Shown in pieces: positions 8,348 through 17,473 of a stretch of DNA of 64,000 bases; position 1 is the stretch's first letter; each line of letters starts with the position of its first letter. Location: NCBI RefSeq assembly GCF_000517425.1, contig NZ_CP006569.1, positions 2,594,760 to 2,658,759 on the forward strand, read 5' to 3'. The notes under the pieces are model-generated. The model saw nothing but the letters and a program-made list of their open reading frames with translations, was not told the origin of the DNA and ran no database searches. Source of the DNA: Sodalis praecaptivus (GTDB lineage: Bacteria; Pseudomonadota; Gammaproteobacteria; Enterobacterales; Enterobacteriaceae). The position numbers and the translations under genes were made by a program.

Positions 8348-9295
8348 TCAGTTGACCGGCGTCAATACCGCTTCCCCGCGGGCGAAGGCGTGCAGATTTT
8401 GCAGCACCAAATCGGCCATAGCCGCCATAGTCTCCCGGGTCGCACTGGCGATATGCGGGCTAAGCACCACATTGGCTTTGTCCAGCAGCGCCGGCGGGAC
8501 GTTCGGTTCATCAGCAAAGACATCCAACGCCGCCCCGGCAATAAGCTGCCTGTCTAGCGCGTCCAGTAACGCGCTTTCTTTGACCACGCTTCCCCGCGCG
8601 ACATTAATCAGGTAGCCTCGCGGTCCGAGCGCCGCCAGCACCGTCTCTTCCACCGCATGCCGGGTCGCGTCGCCGCCGGGCAGCGTCAGCACCAGATAAT
8701 CCGCCGCGGCGGCCAGCGAGCGCAGAGAGTCGTGACGTCTATAGGGCACCGCCGGCTGAGAATGCGGGTTGTAATAATGAATATCCATGCCAAACGCCGC
8801 CGCGCGCGCGGCAAAAGCCCGCCCGATATTGCCGAGCCCGGCGATACCGCACACTTTACCGCCGATTTTAGTGCCGAGGGGAAAACGCCCGCGCGTACGC
8901 CAAAGCCCGGCGCGCACGTAGCGATCCGCCTCGCTTACCCGTCGTGAGATATCCAGCAACAGCGCCATGGCATGATCGGCAACGCAATCGTTAAGCACCG
9001 ATGGCGTATTGGTCACCACAATGCCGCGCGCGCGCGCCGCCGCGAGATCGATTTTGTCGACGCCGACCCCGTTGCTGGCGATAAGTTTTACCTTGGGCAA
9101 CCGACGCAGCAACTCCGCCGTCACCCCGGTGACGCCGTTGGTTAAAATGACATCGATCTCCGCCCCGTACGTCGCACTCCAGGCGGGATCGCGCGCGGCG
9201 TCGCCGGTGCTAACGGTATAGGTGCGCTTCACGGCGTCGAGTAATGAGGCCGGCAACGTTTCTGCCGCAATTAGCACATGTAAAGTTTTGGTCAC
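8348..9295 (-). CDS. D-isomer-specific 2-hydroxyacid dehydrogenase
   Basis: A 315-residue NAD(P)-dependent 2-hydroxyacid dehydrogenase of the glyoxylate/hydroxypyruvate reductase type. Visible are the Rossmann GLGNIG (153-158), the substrate/catalytic Arg234 in NVARGS, Glu263 in ADEP and the catalytic His281 in SPHIAS. The start is GTG at 9295, with GGGAG about ten bases upstream. It is the last gene of the minus-strand sugar-acid operon (8348-14506), 122 bp after the enolase-superfamily gene. It may reduce a 2-oxo acid such as tartronate semialdehyde or hydroxypyruvate formed in that pathway; this is inference. Confidence 0.87.
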   Translation of the reverse strand: MTKTLHVLIAAETLPASLLDAVKRTYTVSTGDAARDPAWSATYGAEIDVILTNGVTGVTAELLRRLPKVKLIASNGVGVDKIDLAAARARGIVVTNTPSVLNDCVADHAMALLLDISRRVSEADRYVRAGLWRTRGRFPLGTKIGGKVCGIAGLGNIGRAFAARAAAFGMDIHYYNPHSQPAVPYRRHDSLRSLAAAADYLVLTLPGGDATRHAVEETVLAALGPRGYLINVARGSVVKESALLDALDRQLIAGAALDVFADEPNVPPALLDKANVVLSPHIASATRETMAAMADLVLQNLHAFARGEAVLTPVN

Positions 9296-9417
9296 CGCTT
9301 TCTCTCCCGTTGGTGGTCGCCGCCCGCGCGCAACGTGCAGGCTTGACGCACGTTATCCGCATCGGCGCCGCAGCACGCCTATAGCCTACCTCAGGCGACG
9401 CCGCGCGGACTCAAGAC

Positions 9418-10551
9418 CTACGCCACGGCGAACGCCGCCAGCGCGCGGCGGTCGACATCAATACCCAACCCTGGGCCTGAGGGGATCGCCACCCGCCCAT
9501 GGTGGTGTACGATCGGCTGTTGCAAAATCGCCTGGCGGATAGGATGCTCCGTCTGGTCGAACTCCAGCAGCGGCTGCACCGGCGTCAGCGAGAGCGGCGT
9601 TTGGGTAGGGATCAGCGCCATCCATTGCAGCGACGCGGCGATACCAATACCGCTGCCCCACACGTGCGGGTTGGTGCGAACGCCGAACGCCTGGGCCATG
9701 TCGGCTATCTTTTTGCACTCCGTCAGGCCGCCAGCGGCGCAGATATCCGGCTGGATAATATCCATAGCGCCGGTGCTAAGCACATCGCGGAAACCATAGC
9801 GGGTAAACTCGCACTCGCCGCCCGCCAGCGGAATGGCAATCGCCTCTTTCACCCGCCGGTAGCCGGCCAGGTCCTCCGGCGGCACCGGCTCCTCAAACCA
9901 GCCGATATCCAATTCCTCCACCGCGCGACCGAGGGCTATCGCCGCAACGGCATCGTAAGCGTGGTTGGCGTCGATCATCAGCGCGACATCCGGCCCCAGG
10001 GTGTCGCGCAGGGTCTGGGTGACCCGGATATCCTCACGCACGCCGAACCCCACCTTGAGCTTCATCGCCTTAAATCCCTGCTCCACATAGCCTACCGCCT
10101 CTTCCGCCAGGTAGGAGAGCGGATCGCCGCTATCGCGGCGATAGAGGCCGGTCGCATACGCCTGCACTTCGGTGCGCATCGCGCCGCCCAATAATTGGTA
10201 GGCGGGAACATTAAAATATTTACCGCGGATATCCCAAAGCGCGATATCGATACCGCTCAGGCCTTCAATCAGTAGCCCCTTTTGGCCGTGATCGCGCAGC
10301 CGGGCGTACAGATCCTGCCAAATGAATTCGCTGTTAAGCGCGTCGCTGCCGATGATCATCCCCGCCAGCTCATCCACTACCGCTTTGGTCATGCGCGCCG
10401 GGCCGTAGCACTCGCCCCAACCGGTAATACCCTCATCGGTCATGATTTCCACCAGCATCGCGGTGCGGGTATCGTAGCGCGCGCGCGAATAAGCAAAAGG
10501 TTGGCTCAGCTTGGCCGACAATAAATGGGTGGTAACGCTTGTGATTTTCAT
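9418..10551 (-). CDS. Mandelate racemase/muconate lactonizing enzyme family protein, galactarolactone-cycloisomerase-like
   Basis: A 377-residue enolase-superfamily enzyme. The catalytic KxK is at Lys164-Lys166 (MKLKVG), metal ligands at Asp194, Glu220 and Glu246, and the His base at His296 (NPHVWGSG). The overall pattern (ITSVTTHLL start, SGIDIALWDIRGK, MIDANHAY, GPGLGID end) resembles remembered D-galactarolactone cycloisomerase sequences, so a role in converting an aldaric acid or lactone to a keto-deoxy acid is likely. ATG 10551 has AAGGA upstream; an in-frame start ten codons earlier lies inside the upstream gene. It begins 10 bases after the stop of the phosphatase-superfamily gene, so the two are surely co-transcribed. 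Confidence 0.87.
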   Translation of the reverse strand: MKITSVTTHLLSAKLSQPFAYSRARYDTRTAMLVEIMTDEGITGWGECYGPARMTKAVVDELAGMIIGSDALNSEFIWQDLYARLRDHGQKGLLIEGLSGIDIALWDIRGKYFNVPAYQLLGGAMRTEVQAYATGLYRRDSGDPLSYLAEEAVGYVEQGFKAMKLKVGFGVREDIRVTQTLRDTLGPDVALMIDANHAYDAVAAIALGRAVEELDIGWFEEPVPPEDLAGYRRVKEAIAIPLAGGECEFTRYGFRDVLSTGAMDIIQPDICAAGGLTECKKIADMAQAFGVRTNPHVWGSGIGIAASLQWMALIPTQTPLSLTPVQPLLEFDQTEHPIRQAILQQPIVHHHGRVAIPSGPGLGIDVDRRALAAFAVA

Positions 10552-10561
10552 GGAACCGTCC

Positions 10562-12370
10562 TTAGGGGTGAGTGTGACCATCCGCGAGAAGACTGTGCAT
10601 CACGCGGCCATCCAGCGTCGCCAGCGGCAGGCCGAGTAAATGGGCTATCGTCGCCGCCGGATCCACCATGGTGTAAGGGCCGAGCGTTGCGCGATCGTGG
10701 TAGTAGCCGGCGCGCACGCCCGCCCCCATCATCACCAGCGCGCCGTAATTGGAGGACATCGCCGTCGCGGCGGTGGGTTTTTGCGGCCCGTGATTGGCCC
10801 CCGGCACCTCGACCGGGCAAATATCTTCCCCGCCGCGGCTTACGCCCCAGACAAAACCGGCGTTATAGGCAAAAACGATATCCCCCGCGCACGGTCCCCA
10901 AAAGCCAATGCCCGCCGCGTCGTCTTTCAATAGCGCCAGGCTAACCGCATTGCGCAATTGCCCCTGCTCCAGCACATGCCAACTGCCCAAGGCGTGCAGC
11001 GTTTTGGCGCACACGGCATCGTAATCGGCGGGCGACACGATGCCTGTCGCCTCGCGTCCGGCCAAATTGACGAAAATTTCCAGGCCGCCGCGTTCATCTT
11101 TCAAATAGACCTGGCTGCGCGCCATATCCGGTTTTAATTGTTCGTCCAGCACCACCAGCTGATGCTTCGCCAAGTAGCGGTAGATATCGCACATATAGGC
11201 GTTGGGCACCGCACCGTGATCGGACGCCAGCATCAGCACCGTTTCATCGTCCATCTGCGCCATAAGCTTGCCCATGGTCTTATCGAGGATCTGGTAGCAA
11301 TCGCGCATCACCGCGTCATAGCGTGCCGCCTGCGCCGGATCAAAGAAGGGCGACGCCGGATCGCATTGACCGAGACAGTTATGGTGCGATTCGTCCACCA
11401 ACCGATGCACCGTCGCCCATAGGGCATAGCCCTGCTGCTGGGTTAATGTCAGCGCCGTATCGGCGAGCCACAGCGACTGTTCATCCCCTTCCTGGTAGGT
11501 GGCCTGTGGGTAATCTTCCTGCGGCGAGGCTTTGACCACCCACTTACTGAAAAACGGCCCGGCGTGGGCCAGCAGCGCCCTGGCCTGTTCGGACGCGCCA
11601 CACAGCTGGTCCGGGTCGGTGACCTGCGCTTGCAGAATCTCAACCTCGTCGCGTTCGGGCCGGTAGCATCCCAGATAGAACCGCACGCTGCCGCTCACGT
11701 TGAGGGCGCGCAGTGAACACCAGGGGCTCCACTCGCCTTCGGCCAGCGCCACGGCCTGGTCGCCTATCCAGATCACCGGTTTTCCCTCTTGCTCGCCCAG
11801 GGGCAGCGTTAAAGTGTTGCCGCGCTGCCCCTGCAACGTTAGCGCATAGCCTCCGTCAGCGCCTTTTTCCAGCGGCTGCCAGGCGCCTTTATCATGGTAG
11901 GCCAGCGTGCCGTTGGGCGGCCAGCCAAGCTTTTGCTGCTTGATGTGTTTATCGCCGGTGCGCGCCTGATAGCGGGTGGTATGGCCCATGGGTTTAAAAT
12001 GTTCGGCGGCCCAGGGCGCGCTTCTGCCCCAGTAGGGCGCGAAACTGAAATGCCCGGCGTCGGCCACGACAGTCTCGGGAAAATGTACCAAGGCGGCTTT
12101 CAGCCCCTGACGCGTCATCTGGTCAAGTAAATTGCCGGTCTGATGGTTATCGGCGGGCAGCGCCTGTCCGCGCCAGGCGGTACCCAACCCTTGGCCCGCC
12201 ATAAAGGCCACCCAGTTGACATCGCCCCAGGCGGAAATAAAGGGCAACAGCTCGGTCGCCGCCCCCTGTTGCAGCATCCGGGCAATATTCGGTAACGCGC
12301 CCTGCGCCGCGTAGCGTTTCAGTAACGGCATCGATAAGCCATCAACGCCAAACACAATCACTTTTCGCAT
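10562..12370 (-). CDS. Alkaline-phosphatase-superfamily protein (phosphodiesterase/nucleotide-pyrophosphatase-like), nucleophile apparently missing
   Basis: A 602-residue cytoplasmic protein without signal peptide. The metal ligands of type I phosphodiesterases are in place: Asp10 (GVDG), Asp326 and His330 (VDESHH), Asp384-His385 (SDHG) and His527 (ANHG). The loop that normally carries the Thr/Ser nucleophile reads ISAWGDVNWVAFMAG; aligning on the conserved Trp (or Asn) and the terminal Gly puts Gly49 at the nucleophile position. Either the alignment shifts, a nearby Ser46 acts, or the chemistry differs. It lies between a GntR regulator and an enolase-superfamily enzyme in a sugar-acid operon. 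ATG 12370 has AGGAG upstream. The substrate is unknown. Confidence 0.8.
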   Translation of the reverse strand: MRKVIVFGVDGLSMPLLKRYAAQGALPNIARMLQQGAATELLPFISAWGDVNWVAFMAGQGLGTAWRGQALPADNHQTGNLLDQMTRQGLKAALVHFPETVVADAGHFSFAPYWGRSAPWAAEHFKPMGHTTRYQARTGDKHIKQQKLGWPPNGTLAYHDKGAWQPLEKGADGGYALTLQGQRGNTLTLPLGEQEGKPVIWIGDQAVALAEGEWSPWCSLRALNVSGSVRFYLGCYRPERDEVEILQAQVTDPDQLCGASEQARALLAHAGPFFSKWVVKASPQEDYPQATYQEGDEQSLWLADTALTLTQQQGYALWATVHRLVDESHHNCLGQCDPASPFFDPAQAARYDAVMRDCYQILDKTMGKLMAQMDDETVLMLASDHGAVPNAYMCDIYRYLAKHQLVVLDEQLKPDMARSQVYLKDERGGLEIFVNLAGREATGIVSPADYDAVCAKTLHALGSWHVLEQGQLRNAVSLALLKDDAAGIGFWGPCAGDIVFAYNAGFVWGVSRGGEDICPVEVPGANHGPQKPTAATAMSSNYGALVMMGAGVRAGYYHDRATLGPYTMVDPAATIAHLLGLPLATLDGRVMHSLLADGHTHP

Positions 12371-12433
12371 ACTCTCTCCTAAAATTCGCGCAGCCGGCCG
12401 CCCCTGCGGCGATTTGCCGTCGGCGCCCGCGCG

Positions 12434-13117
12434 CTACAGCGCGTTAAGCGTCTGGTTTTTTTGCAGCAGATCTTGCAGCAGGCTGTCGAGACTGCTGCGG
12501 ATATGCCGACGCATGGTTTGCTCGACGCGATCTTCATCACGGGCTTTTAGCGCATACAAAATTTCCCGGTGCTCGCGCCAGGACTGTAATTTCCTGCCCG
12601 GCAAATTGCTGGCGATAACGTGAAACATGCGCAGACGTTCCAAATGAATCGCCATCATCGTGTTGATGAGCTGATTGTCGGCATAGGTAAAAATCAAATC
12701 ATGCAGGGTATCGCCCGGATCGACGACCGCTTCTTCATTCGCCAGCAAAGGGGCCTCCAGCGAATCAAGATAGGCCTCCATCTTCGTCAATGCCTCATCG
12801 CTGATACGCGCGGTCGCATGGCGAGCGCAAATGCCCTCCAGCGCCTCGCGGATCACAAACAGCTCCTGGATATCCCGCAATTTGATTTCGCTGACATACC
12901 AGCCTTTATGGCGGGTCAGCTCAACAAACCGCTCCTGCTGTAGCCGGTACAGCGCCTCACGAATCGGTGTACGGCTCATGTCTAATTTGCCGATTAGCCA
13001 CATCTCGGTCAGCGAACTGCCGGGCTGTAATTCCATATTCAGGATCATCGCTTTAATTTTCTCGTAAGCGATGAAACTCAACGATTGCTTGATTCTGGGC
13101 GTTTCTGCTGTCGACAT
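12434..13117 (-). CDS. GntR family transcriptional regulator (FCD domain)
   Basis: A 227-residue FadR/VanR-type regulator. The N-terminal winged helix (about 15-75) contains LTEMWLIGKLDMSRTPIREALYRL, and the C-terminal FCD effector domain shows the metal-ligand pattern D..H (DTLHDL), H (EHREIL) and H (RRHIR). AAGGAG precedes ATG 13117. It is the second gene of the minus-strand operon, 24 bp after the MFS gene, so it probably regulates this operon. The 12-bp palindrome ATTGTATACAAT upstream of the MFS gene is the expected type of binding site. The ligand would be the imported sugar acid or an intermediate. Confidence 0.88.
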   Translation of the reverse strand: MSTAETPRIKQSLSFIAYEKIKAMILNMELQPGSSLTEMWLIGKLDMSRTPIREALYRLQQERFVELTRHKGWYVSEIKLRDIQELFVIREALEGICARHATARISDEALTKMEAYLDSLEAPLLANEEAVVDPGDTLHDLIFTYADNQLINTMMAIHLERLRMFHVIASNLPGRKLQSWREHREILYALKARDEDRVEQTMRRHIRSSLDSLLQDLLQKNQTLNAL

Positions 13118-13141
13118 CCTATAACTCCTTACTTCGGCGGG

Positions 13142-14506
13142 TTATGGTGTATCCGTGAGAATGAAACGTTTGATTTTTCCGACCACGAACAGGTAACAGA
13201 GCATCACCACCACCGCATGGGCTATCACAAACCAGAGCACGGCGTGAAACGAACCGGTCACTTGCAGAATGTATCCGGTAATAACGGGAGTGGTGATGCT
13301 GGAGGAGTTGCTAAAGGTATTCAGTACGCTACCCGATAACCCGGCAATTTCCTTCGGTGCGGTGTCGGCGTTAACCGTCCAGCCCATGCCGCCAATGCCT
13401 TTACCCAAAAAAGACATCGCCATGATAAAGATGACCGCCGATTCAGAATCGGTGTAATTACACAGCACCATGATGCAGCACAGCACCATCCCGCCGACGA
13501 TGGGGATTTTACGCGCTAACGACAGCGACATCCCACGGCGAATCAGCATATCGGAAACAAAACCGCCCATGATACCGCCGACAAAACCGCACACCGCCGG
13601 AATGGCCGCTACCATCCCCGCCTTCATGATTGACATATGCTTTTCCTGCACCAGGTATACCGGGAACCAGGTGATAAAGAAAAAGCCGATGGCGTTAAGA
13701 CAATATTGGGCGAAATAGATCCCAAGCATCATCCGGCTGGACAGTAGCTGCTTCAAATAGCTCAAGCGCGGTCCTTTATGGGCGGCGCGCTCTTGCTTGT
13801 CGGGGTCGATATTCACCAGCGCCCCGCCCTGCTCCATGTACGCCAGTTCCGCCGCGTTGACCATGGTGTGGCGGTTGGGGCTATGCACCAGTTTGCGAAA
13901 GACCGGCAGAAAAGCGATGCCTATCAATCCCAGCACCGTAAAGACGGAATGCCAGCCATAGGTATGGGCCAGCCACCCCATCAGCGGCGCGAAAAACACC
14001 GTGGAACCATATTGGGCAGAATTGAAAATGGCCGCCGCCGTACCGCGCTCCGACGCCGGAAACCAGGAGGCGACAATCCGGCTATTGGCCGGAAACGAGG
14101 GGGACTCCGCCGCACCGACCAGAAAGCGCAAAATAAAAATGACCATTACCGCGGTTGCGCCGGTAACAAAGCCCGCCAACCCGGTCATTAAAGTGAACAG
14201 CGACCAGAGCAAGATGCTCAGACTGTAAATCATTTTCGAGCCGAAGCGGTCCAACAACCAACCGCCGGGCAATTGAAAGATGACATAGGCCCAGCCGAAC
14301 GCTGAGAAAATAAACCCCATGTCCACCACACTTAAACCCAACTCTTTTGCCATGCCAGGCCCGGCCAGAGAAATGGACGCGCGGTCGGCATAGTTAATCA
14401 AGGTCACGAAGAACAACACCGCCACCACCATCCAGCGGACATTGGTTTTTTTGGCCCCGGTCGCGCTGCTCGCCGCCGCGACCGTTTCTTTGTTTTCCCA
14501 TTGCAT
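13142..14506 (-). CDS. MFS transporter of the anion:cation symporter family, GudP/GarP-like
   Basis: A 454-residue, 12-segment inner-membrane importer. The N-terminal region (FVTLINYADRASISLAG, then FSAFGWAYVIFQLPGGWL and SPSFPANSRIVASWFP) matches the glucarate/galactarate transporter branch (GudP, GarP) of the anion:cation symporter family. It is the first gene of the operon and presumably brings in the sugar acid that the following enzymes degrade. AGAGG precedes ATG 14506. The GntR-type operator candidate lies about 150 bp upstream. The exact substrate cannot be read from the sequence. Confidence 0.87.
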   Translation of the reverse strand: MQWENKETVAAASSATGAKKTNVRWMVVAVLFFVTLINYADRASISLAGPGMAKELGLSVVDMGFIFSAFGWAYVIFQLPGGWLLDRFGSKMIYSLSILLWSLFTLMTGLAGFVTGATAVMVIFILRFLVGAAESPSFPANSRIVASWFPASERGTAAAIFNSAQYGSTVFFAPLMGWLAHTYGWHSVFTVLGLIGIAFLPVFRKLVHSPNRHTMVNAAELAYMEQGGALVNIDPDKQERAAHKGPRLSYLKQLLSSRMMLGIYFAQYCLNAIGFFFITWFPVYLVQEKHMSIMKAGMVAAIPAVCGFVGGIMGGFVSDMLIRRGMSLSLARKIPIVGGMVLCCIMVLCNYTDSESAVIFIMAMSFLGKGIGGMGWTVNADTAPKEIAGLSGSVLNTFSNSSSITTPVITGYILQVTGSFHAVLWFVIAHAVVVMLCYLFVVGKIKRFILTDTP

Positions 14507-14977
14507 AGCGAACCTCTTTGGTTGACATCAGTCGATGCGCAGACACCCCGTGTCGACTCTTATGACCGTTGTAGACGTCTCCGTTTAACGCGTGGTACCG
14601 CTGGTCAATCTGACCACCATCGGGATAAAGGGGATCACTTCGTTAAGTATTCATATTGTATACAATACAAATACAATCTAAATTCTCACCGCTAACGCCG
14701 CAAGCGTGCGTGAAGAGGTTCACCTAAATTGTTTGAATTTTGGGCGAAGGATCACACATTGACCGCGGCATGCCGCCCCTCGTGCGGCGTGGACGTCATC
14801 CGCGGCCGATAGAGAATAAACCTGAAGGGTCGGCTTAGAACGGAAGTTAAAACTATATATTATGAATTTACATAATTAAATTGCGCCCCAACGTAGAAAG
14901 GTATTTCCTTATCGTCCGGCGCCCGCCGTGTTTGTGGCGGCCCGTCCTTGAGTTGAATCTTGCAGAGGTAATGAACA
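14507..14977. other. 471-bp divergent promoter region
   Basis: The region between the sugar-acid operon (leftward) and yfaZ (rightward). The A/T-rich part around 14640-14690 carries the palindrome at 14655-14666 and further ACAAT motifs, and probably contains the operon promoter. A second A/T-rich zone at about 14845-14880 probably drives yfaZ. No gene was seen. Confidence 0.5.
14655..14666. promoter_or_regulatory. GntR/FCD-type operator candidate
   Basis: ATTGTATACAAT is a perfect 12-bp palindrome in an A/T-rich stretch about 150 bp upstream of the MFS start. FCD-subfamily GntR regulators commonly bind TNGTATACNA-like palindromes, and this operon encodes such a regulator. Confidence 0.65.
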
Positions 14978-15544
14978 ATGCGCGTAACAACCACAACACG
15001 TCCCGCCCTCATCGGCTGTGCCTTGATGGCGATGCTCAGCATTCCCGCCGCGCGGGCAATGGATGGCATGGTAAGCACCGGCACCCATTTCACCGATGTG
15101 AATATCGGTCTGGGCCAGCAATCCTCCGGTCTGTATATCAACGGCGGTTGGGTTAAAAACAACCAAAACGGCCGGGAAGTGGCCGGTGCGGAAACCGGTA
15201 TCAATCTGCCGGTCGGACCTGCCATGTTCAATCTTGGCGTGCAGGCCAACTATATTAAAGGGTCTACCGGCGCCGGCGAAGGCGTGGTCTTCCCGGTCGG
15301 TGCCGGCGTCAAGTTGCCGCTGGTCCACGGTGTGGGCGTTTACGCAAGCGCCTATAGCGCCTCACGCCAATTGAGCAATAGCGCCAAGAATTATCTCGAT
15401 GTGGACGGCGGTGTTAGCTGGACGCCCATCGATCTGGTGACGCTGAAAGCCGGTTATCGTTATATCGGTATGGACGGGAAAAACAACCGCCCCAATGAAC
15501 GCCTGGTGGAAGGCCCCTACGTGGCGGGCCAGCTGAATTTCTAA
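14978..15544 (+). CDS. yfaZ: YfaZ family outer membrane protein
   Basis: A 188-residue protein with a signal peptide (residues 1-27, cleavage after ARA) and an alternating beta-strand pattern ending in Asn-Phe, as expected for a small outer-membrane beta-barrel. Length and composition match YfaZ of enterobacteria (about 180 residues). The family is an uncharacterised porin-like barrel. GAGGTAATGAAC precedes the ATG. It appears to be monocistronic; the next gene is 133 bp away and unrelated. Confidence 0.78.
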   Translation: MRVTTTTRPALIGCALMAMLSIPAARAMDGMVSTGTHFTDVNIGLGQQSSGLYINGGWVKNNQNGREVAGAETGINLPVGPAMFNLGVQANYIKGSTGAGEGVVFPVGAGVKLPLVHGVGVYASAYSASRQLSNSAKNYLDVDGGVSWTPIDLVTLKAGYRYIGMDGKNNRPNERLVEGPYVAGQLNF

Positions 15545-15677
15545 ACCCCGGGTTCTCTTAGCACCGATACGCCACGCCGGCGCATCGTTTTCTGCCGCCC
15601 GCCCGCGGCGGCGTGCCAAACGCCCTCCTCCGGCGCCGGGCCGCCTGCGGGCGCTCTACAGGCTCTCACGGTAATAC

Positions 15678-16700
15678 ATGGAAAAAGCAACCCTGTCCCC
15701 CGATCGTGCCTGCGTTAACCTCGCTTGCCTCATCTTATTCATCCTTGGCGTTCACCTCGCCGCGCCGGTGTTGGTGCCGCTGTTGGTGGCGCTCTGTTTG
15801 ACGCTGGTGCTTATGCGCCCCATCAACGGGCTGGTCTCCCTCAAGATACCGCGCGCCCTGGCGGTCATCGCCGTAAGCGGCGGGATCCTGCTGGCCCTGC
15901 TGATGACGCTGGGCACGATCATGGCGGCGCTGCCGGAATTGAGGCAGCTGAGCAGCTATCTGCCCCTGCTGCTGGCCGACCGACTTCAAGGCGTGCCCGC
16001 CCTCCTACAGCGTGTCGGTATGACGTTAACGGTCGAGTCGTTGTGGGCTATTTTTGATCCCGCCCAGCTTTTCACGCTTGCCACCCGCGCCGTCGGCCGG
16101 ATATCGGGGATGCTCACGGGCATCGTGATGGTGTTTATGCTGGTGGTGTTTATGCTGTTGGATGCGCCGGCGCTGTCGGTTAAATGCCGGCGCCTGCTGC
16201 GCTGCCCGTCGCCGCAGTGGACGGCGCTACAGCAAGGCCTGGACAGCGTAACGCGTTATCTGGCGCTGAAGACCCTAGTCAGCCTGTTTATCGGGCTGGC
16301 GGTGTGGGGCGCGCTGCTGCTGTTGAACGTCAAATTCGCCTTTATCTGGGGGGTGTTGGCCTTAGTATTGAATTTTATCCCGCTGGTGGGGTCGATTATC
16401 GCCGCCATCCCGCCGCTGCTCCTGGCCTTTTTATTTAACGGCCCCGCCACCGGGCTGGGGCTATTGGCGGCGCTGCTGCTGATCAATCTGGTTTTCAGCT
16501 TTCTTTGGGAGCCCGTGCTGATGGGGCGCCGTCTCGATTTATCGCTTTGCACCGTCTTCCTGTCACTGCTGGTATGGCAAAGCCTGCTTGGCCTCACCGG
16601 CGCGCTGCTGGCGGTGCCGCTGACGTTGGCGGTTAAACTCGCGCTGGAATTGACGCCCGGCGGGCGCGGGGTGGCGCTGCTGATGAGCGGTAAAGATTAA
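15678..16700 (+). CDS. AI-2E family transporter, TqsA/PerM-like
   Basis: A 340-residue inner-membrane protein of the AI-2 exporter (AI-2E/PerM) superfamily. It has a paired hydrophobic N-terminus, a soluble linker around residues 100-150, and the typical C-terminal block with NFIPLVGSIIAAIPP and a long hydrophobic tail. E. coli TqsA has nearly the same length (344), so export of autoinducer-2 or a similar small solute is possible; other members exchange Na+ for H+. No strong Shine-Dalgarno sequence is visible before ATG 15678. Neighbours give no functional hint. Confidence 0.78.
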   Translation: MEKATLSPDRACVNLACLILFILGVHLAAPVLVPLLVALCLTLVLMRPINGLVSLKIPRALAVIAVSGGILLALLMTLGTIMAALPELRQLSSYLPLLLADRLQGVPALLQRVGMTLTVESLWAIFDPAQLFTLATRAVGRISGMLTGIVMVFMLVVFMLLDAPALSVKCRRLLRCPSPQWTALQQGLDSVTRYLALKTLVSLFIGLAVWGALLLLNVKFAFIWGVLALVLNFIPLVGSIIAAIPPLLLAFLFNGPATGLGLLAALLLINLVFSFLWEPVLMGRRLDLSLCTVFLSLLVWQSLLGLTGALLAVPLTLAVKLALELTPGGRGVALLMSGKD

Positions 16701-16869
16701 CGGGAGTGGAGCGACACGCGCTGACGTTAGCAGGGGGTATCCCGACGCGGTAAGGGCGCCGCCGCGGCAGATAACAAAGGTATGACTGATTGAATCGATA
16801 ACATCTACATATTGGATTGCTACAGCATCATTTGTTAATTTTTGCCCATCAATCAAACGGAGGTAGGAA

Positions 16870-17433
16870 ATGTCTTTAATCAACACCAAAATCAAGCCTT
16901 TTAGCAATCAAGCGTTCAAAAACGGTGAATTCATTCAGGTCACCGATAAAGATGTCGAAGGGAAATGGAGTGTCTTTTTCTTCTATCCGGCCGATTTCAC
17001 CTTTGTTTGCCCGACCGAGCTGGGTGATGTCGCGGACCACTATGCTGAATTCCAAAAATTGGGCGTCGATATTTATTCCGTTTCCACCGACACCCATTTC
17101 ACCCATAAAGCCTGGCACGGCAGTTCCGAAACCATCGCCAAAATCCAATATGCGATGATTGGCGACCCGACCGGTACCCTGACGCGTAATTTTGAAAACC
17201 TGCGCGAAGACGAAGGTTTGGCCGACCGCGGGACGTTTATTGTCGATCCGCAGGGCATCATCCAAGCCATTGAGGTCACCGCCGAAGGCATCGGCCGCGA
17301 CGCCAGCGACCTGCTGCGTAAAGTGAAAGCCGCGCAATATGTTGCCAGCCATCCCGGCGAAGTCTGCCCGGCGAAATGGCAAGAAGGCGACGCTACGCTG
17401 GCACCGTCGCTGGATCTGGTCGGCAAAATCTAA
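16870..17433 (+). CDS. ahpC: Alkyl hydroperoxide reductase subunit C (peroxiredoxin)
   Basis: A 187-residue typical 2-Cys peroxiredoxin that reduces H2O2 and organic peroxides in the cytoplasm. The peroxidatic Cys47 (FVCP) and resolving Cys166 (GEVCPAKW) are both present, and the length matches enterobacterial AhpC exactly. CGGAGGTAGGAA gives an excellent ribosome binding site. It is followed by ahpF with an attenuator-like hairpin between them. OxyR control is expected from other enterobacteria, but no convincing OxyR site could be read here. Confidence 0.97.
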   Translation: MSLINTKIKPFSNQAFKNGEFIQVTDKDVEGKWSVFFFYPADFTFVCPTELGDVADHYAEFQKLGVDIYSVSTDTHFTHKAWHGSSETIAKIQYAMIGDPTGTLTRNFENLREDEGLADRGTFIVDPQGIIQAIEVTAEGIGRDASDLLRKVKAAQYVASHPGEVCPAKWQEGDATLAPSLDLVGKI

Positions 17434-17473
17434 CTTCGCCGTTTATCCGACTTTTTGACGTTATTTGCCTTAG

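Noticed and set aside
16789-16823. Possible OxyR binding site upstream of ahpC
   Set aside because: There are ATCGAT...CTAC and ATATTG...CTAC stretches, but the 15-bp direct spacing does not fit the four-element, roughly 11-bp-spaced OxyR pattern. OxyR control remains likely from family knowledge only.
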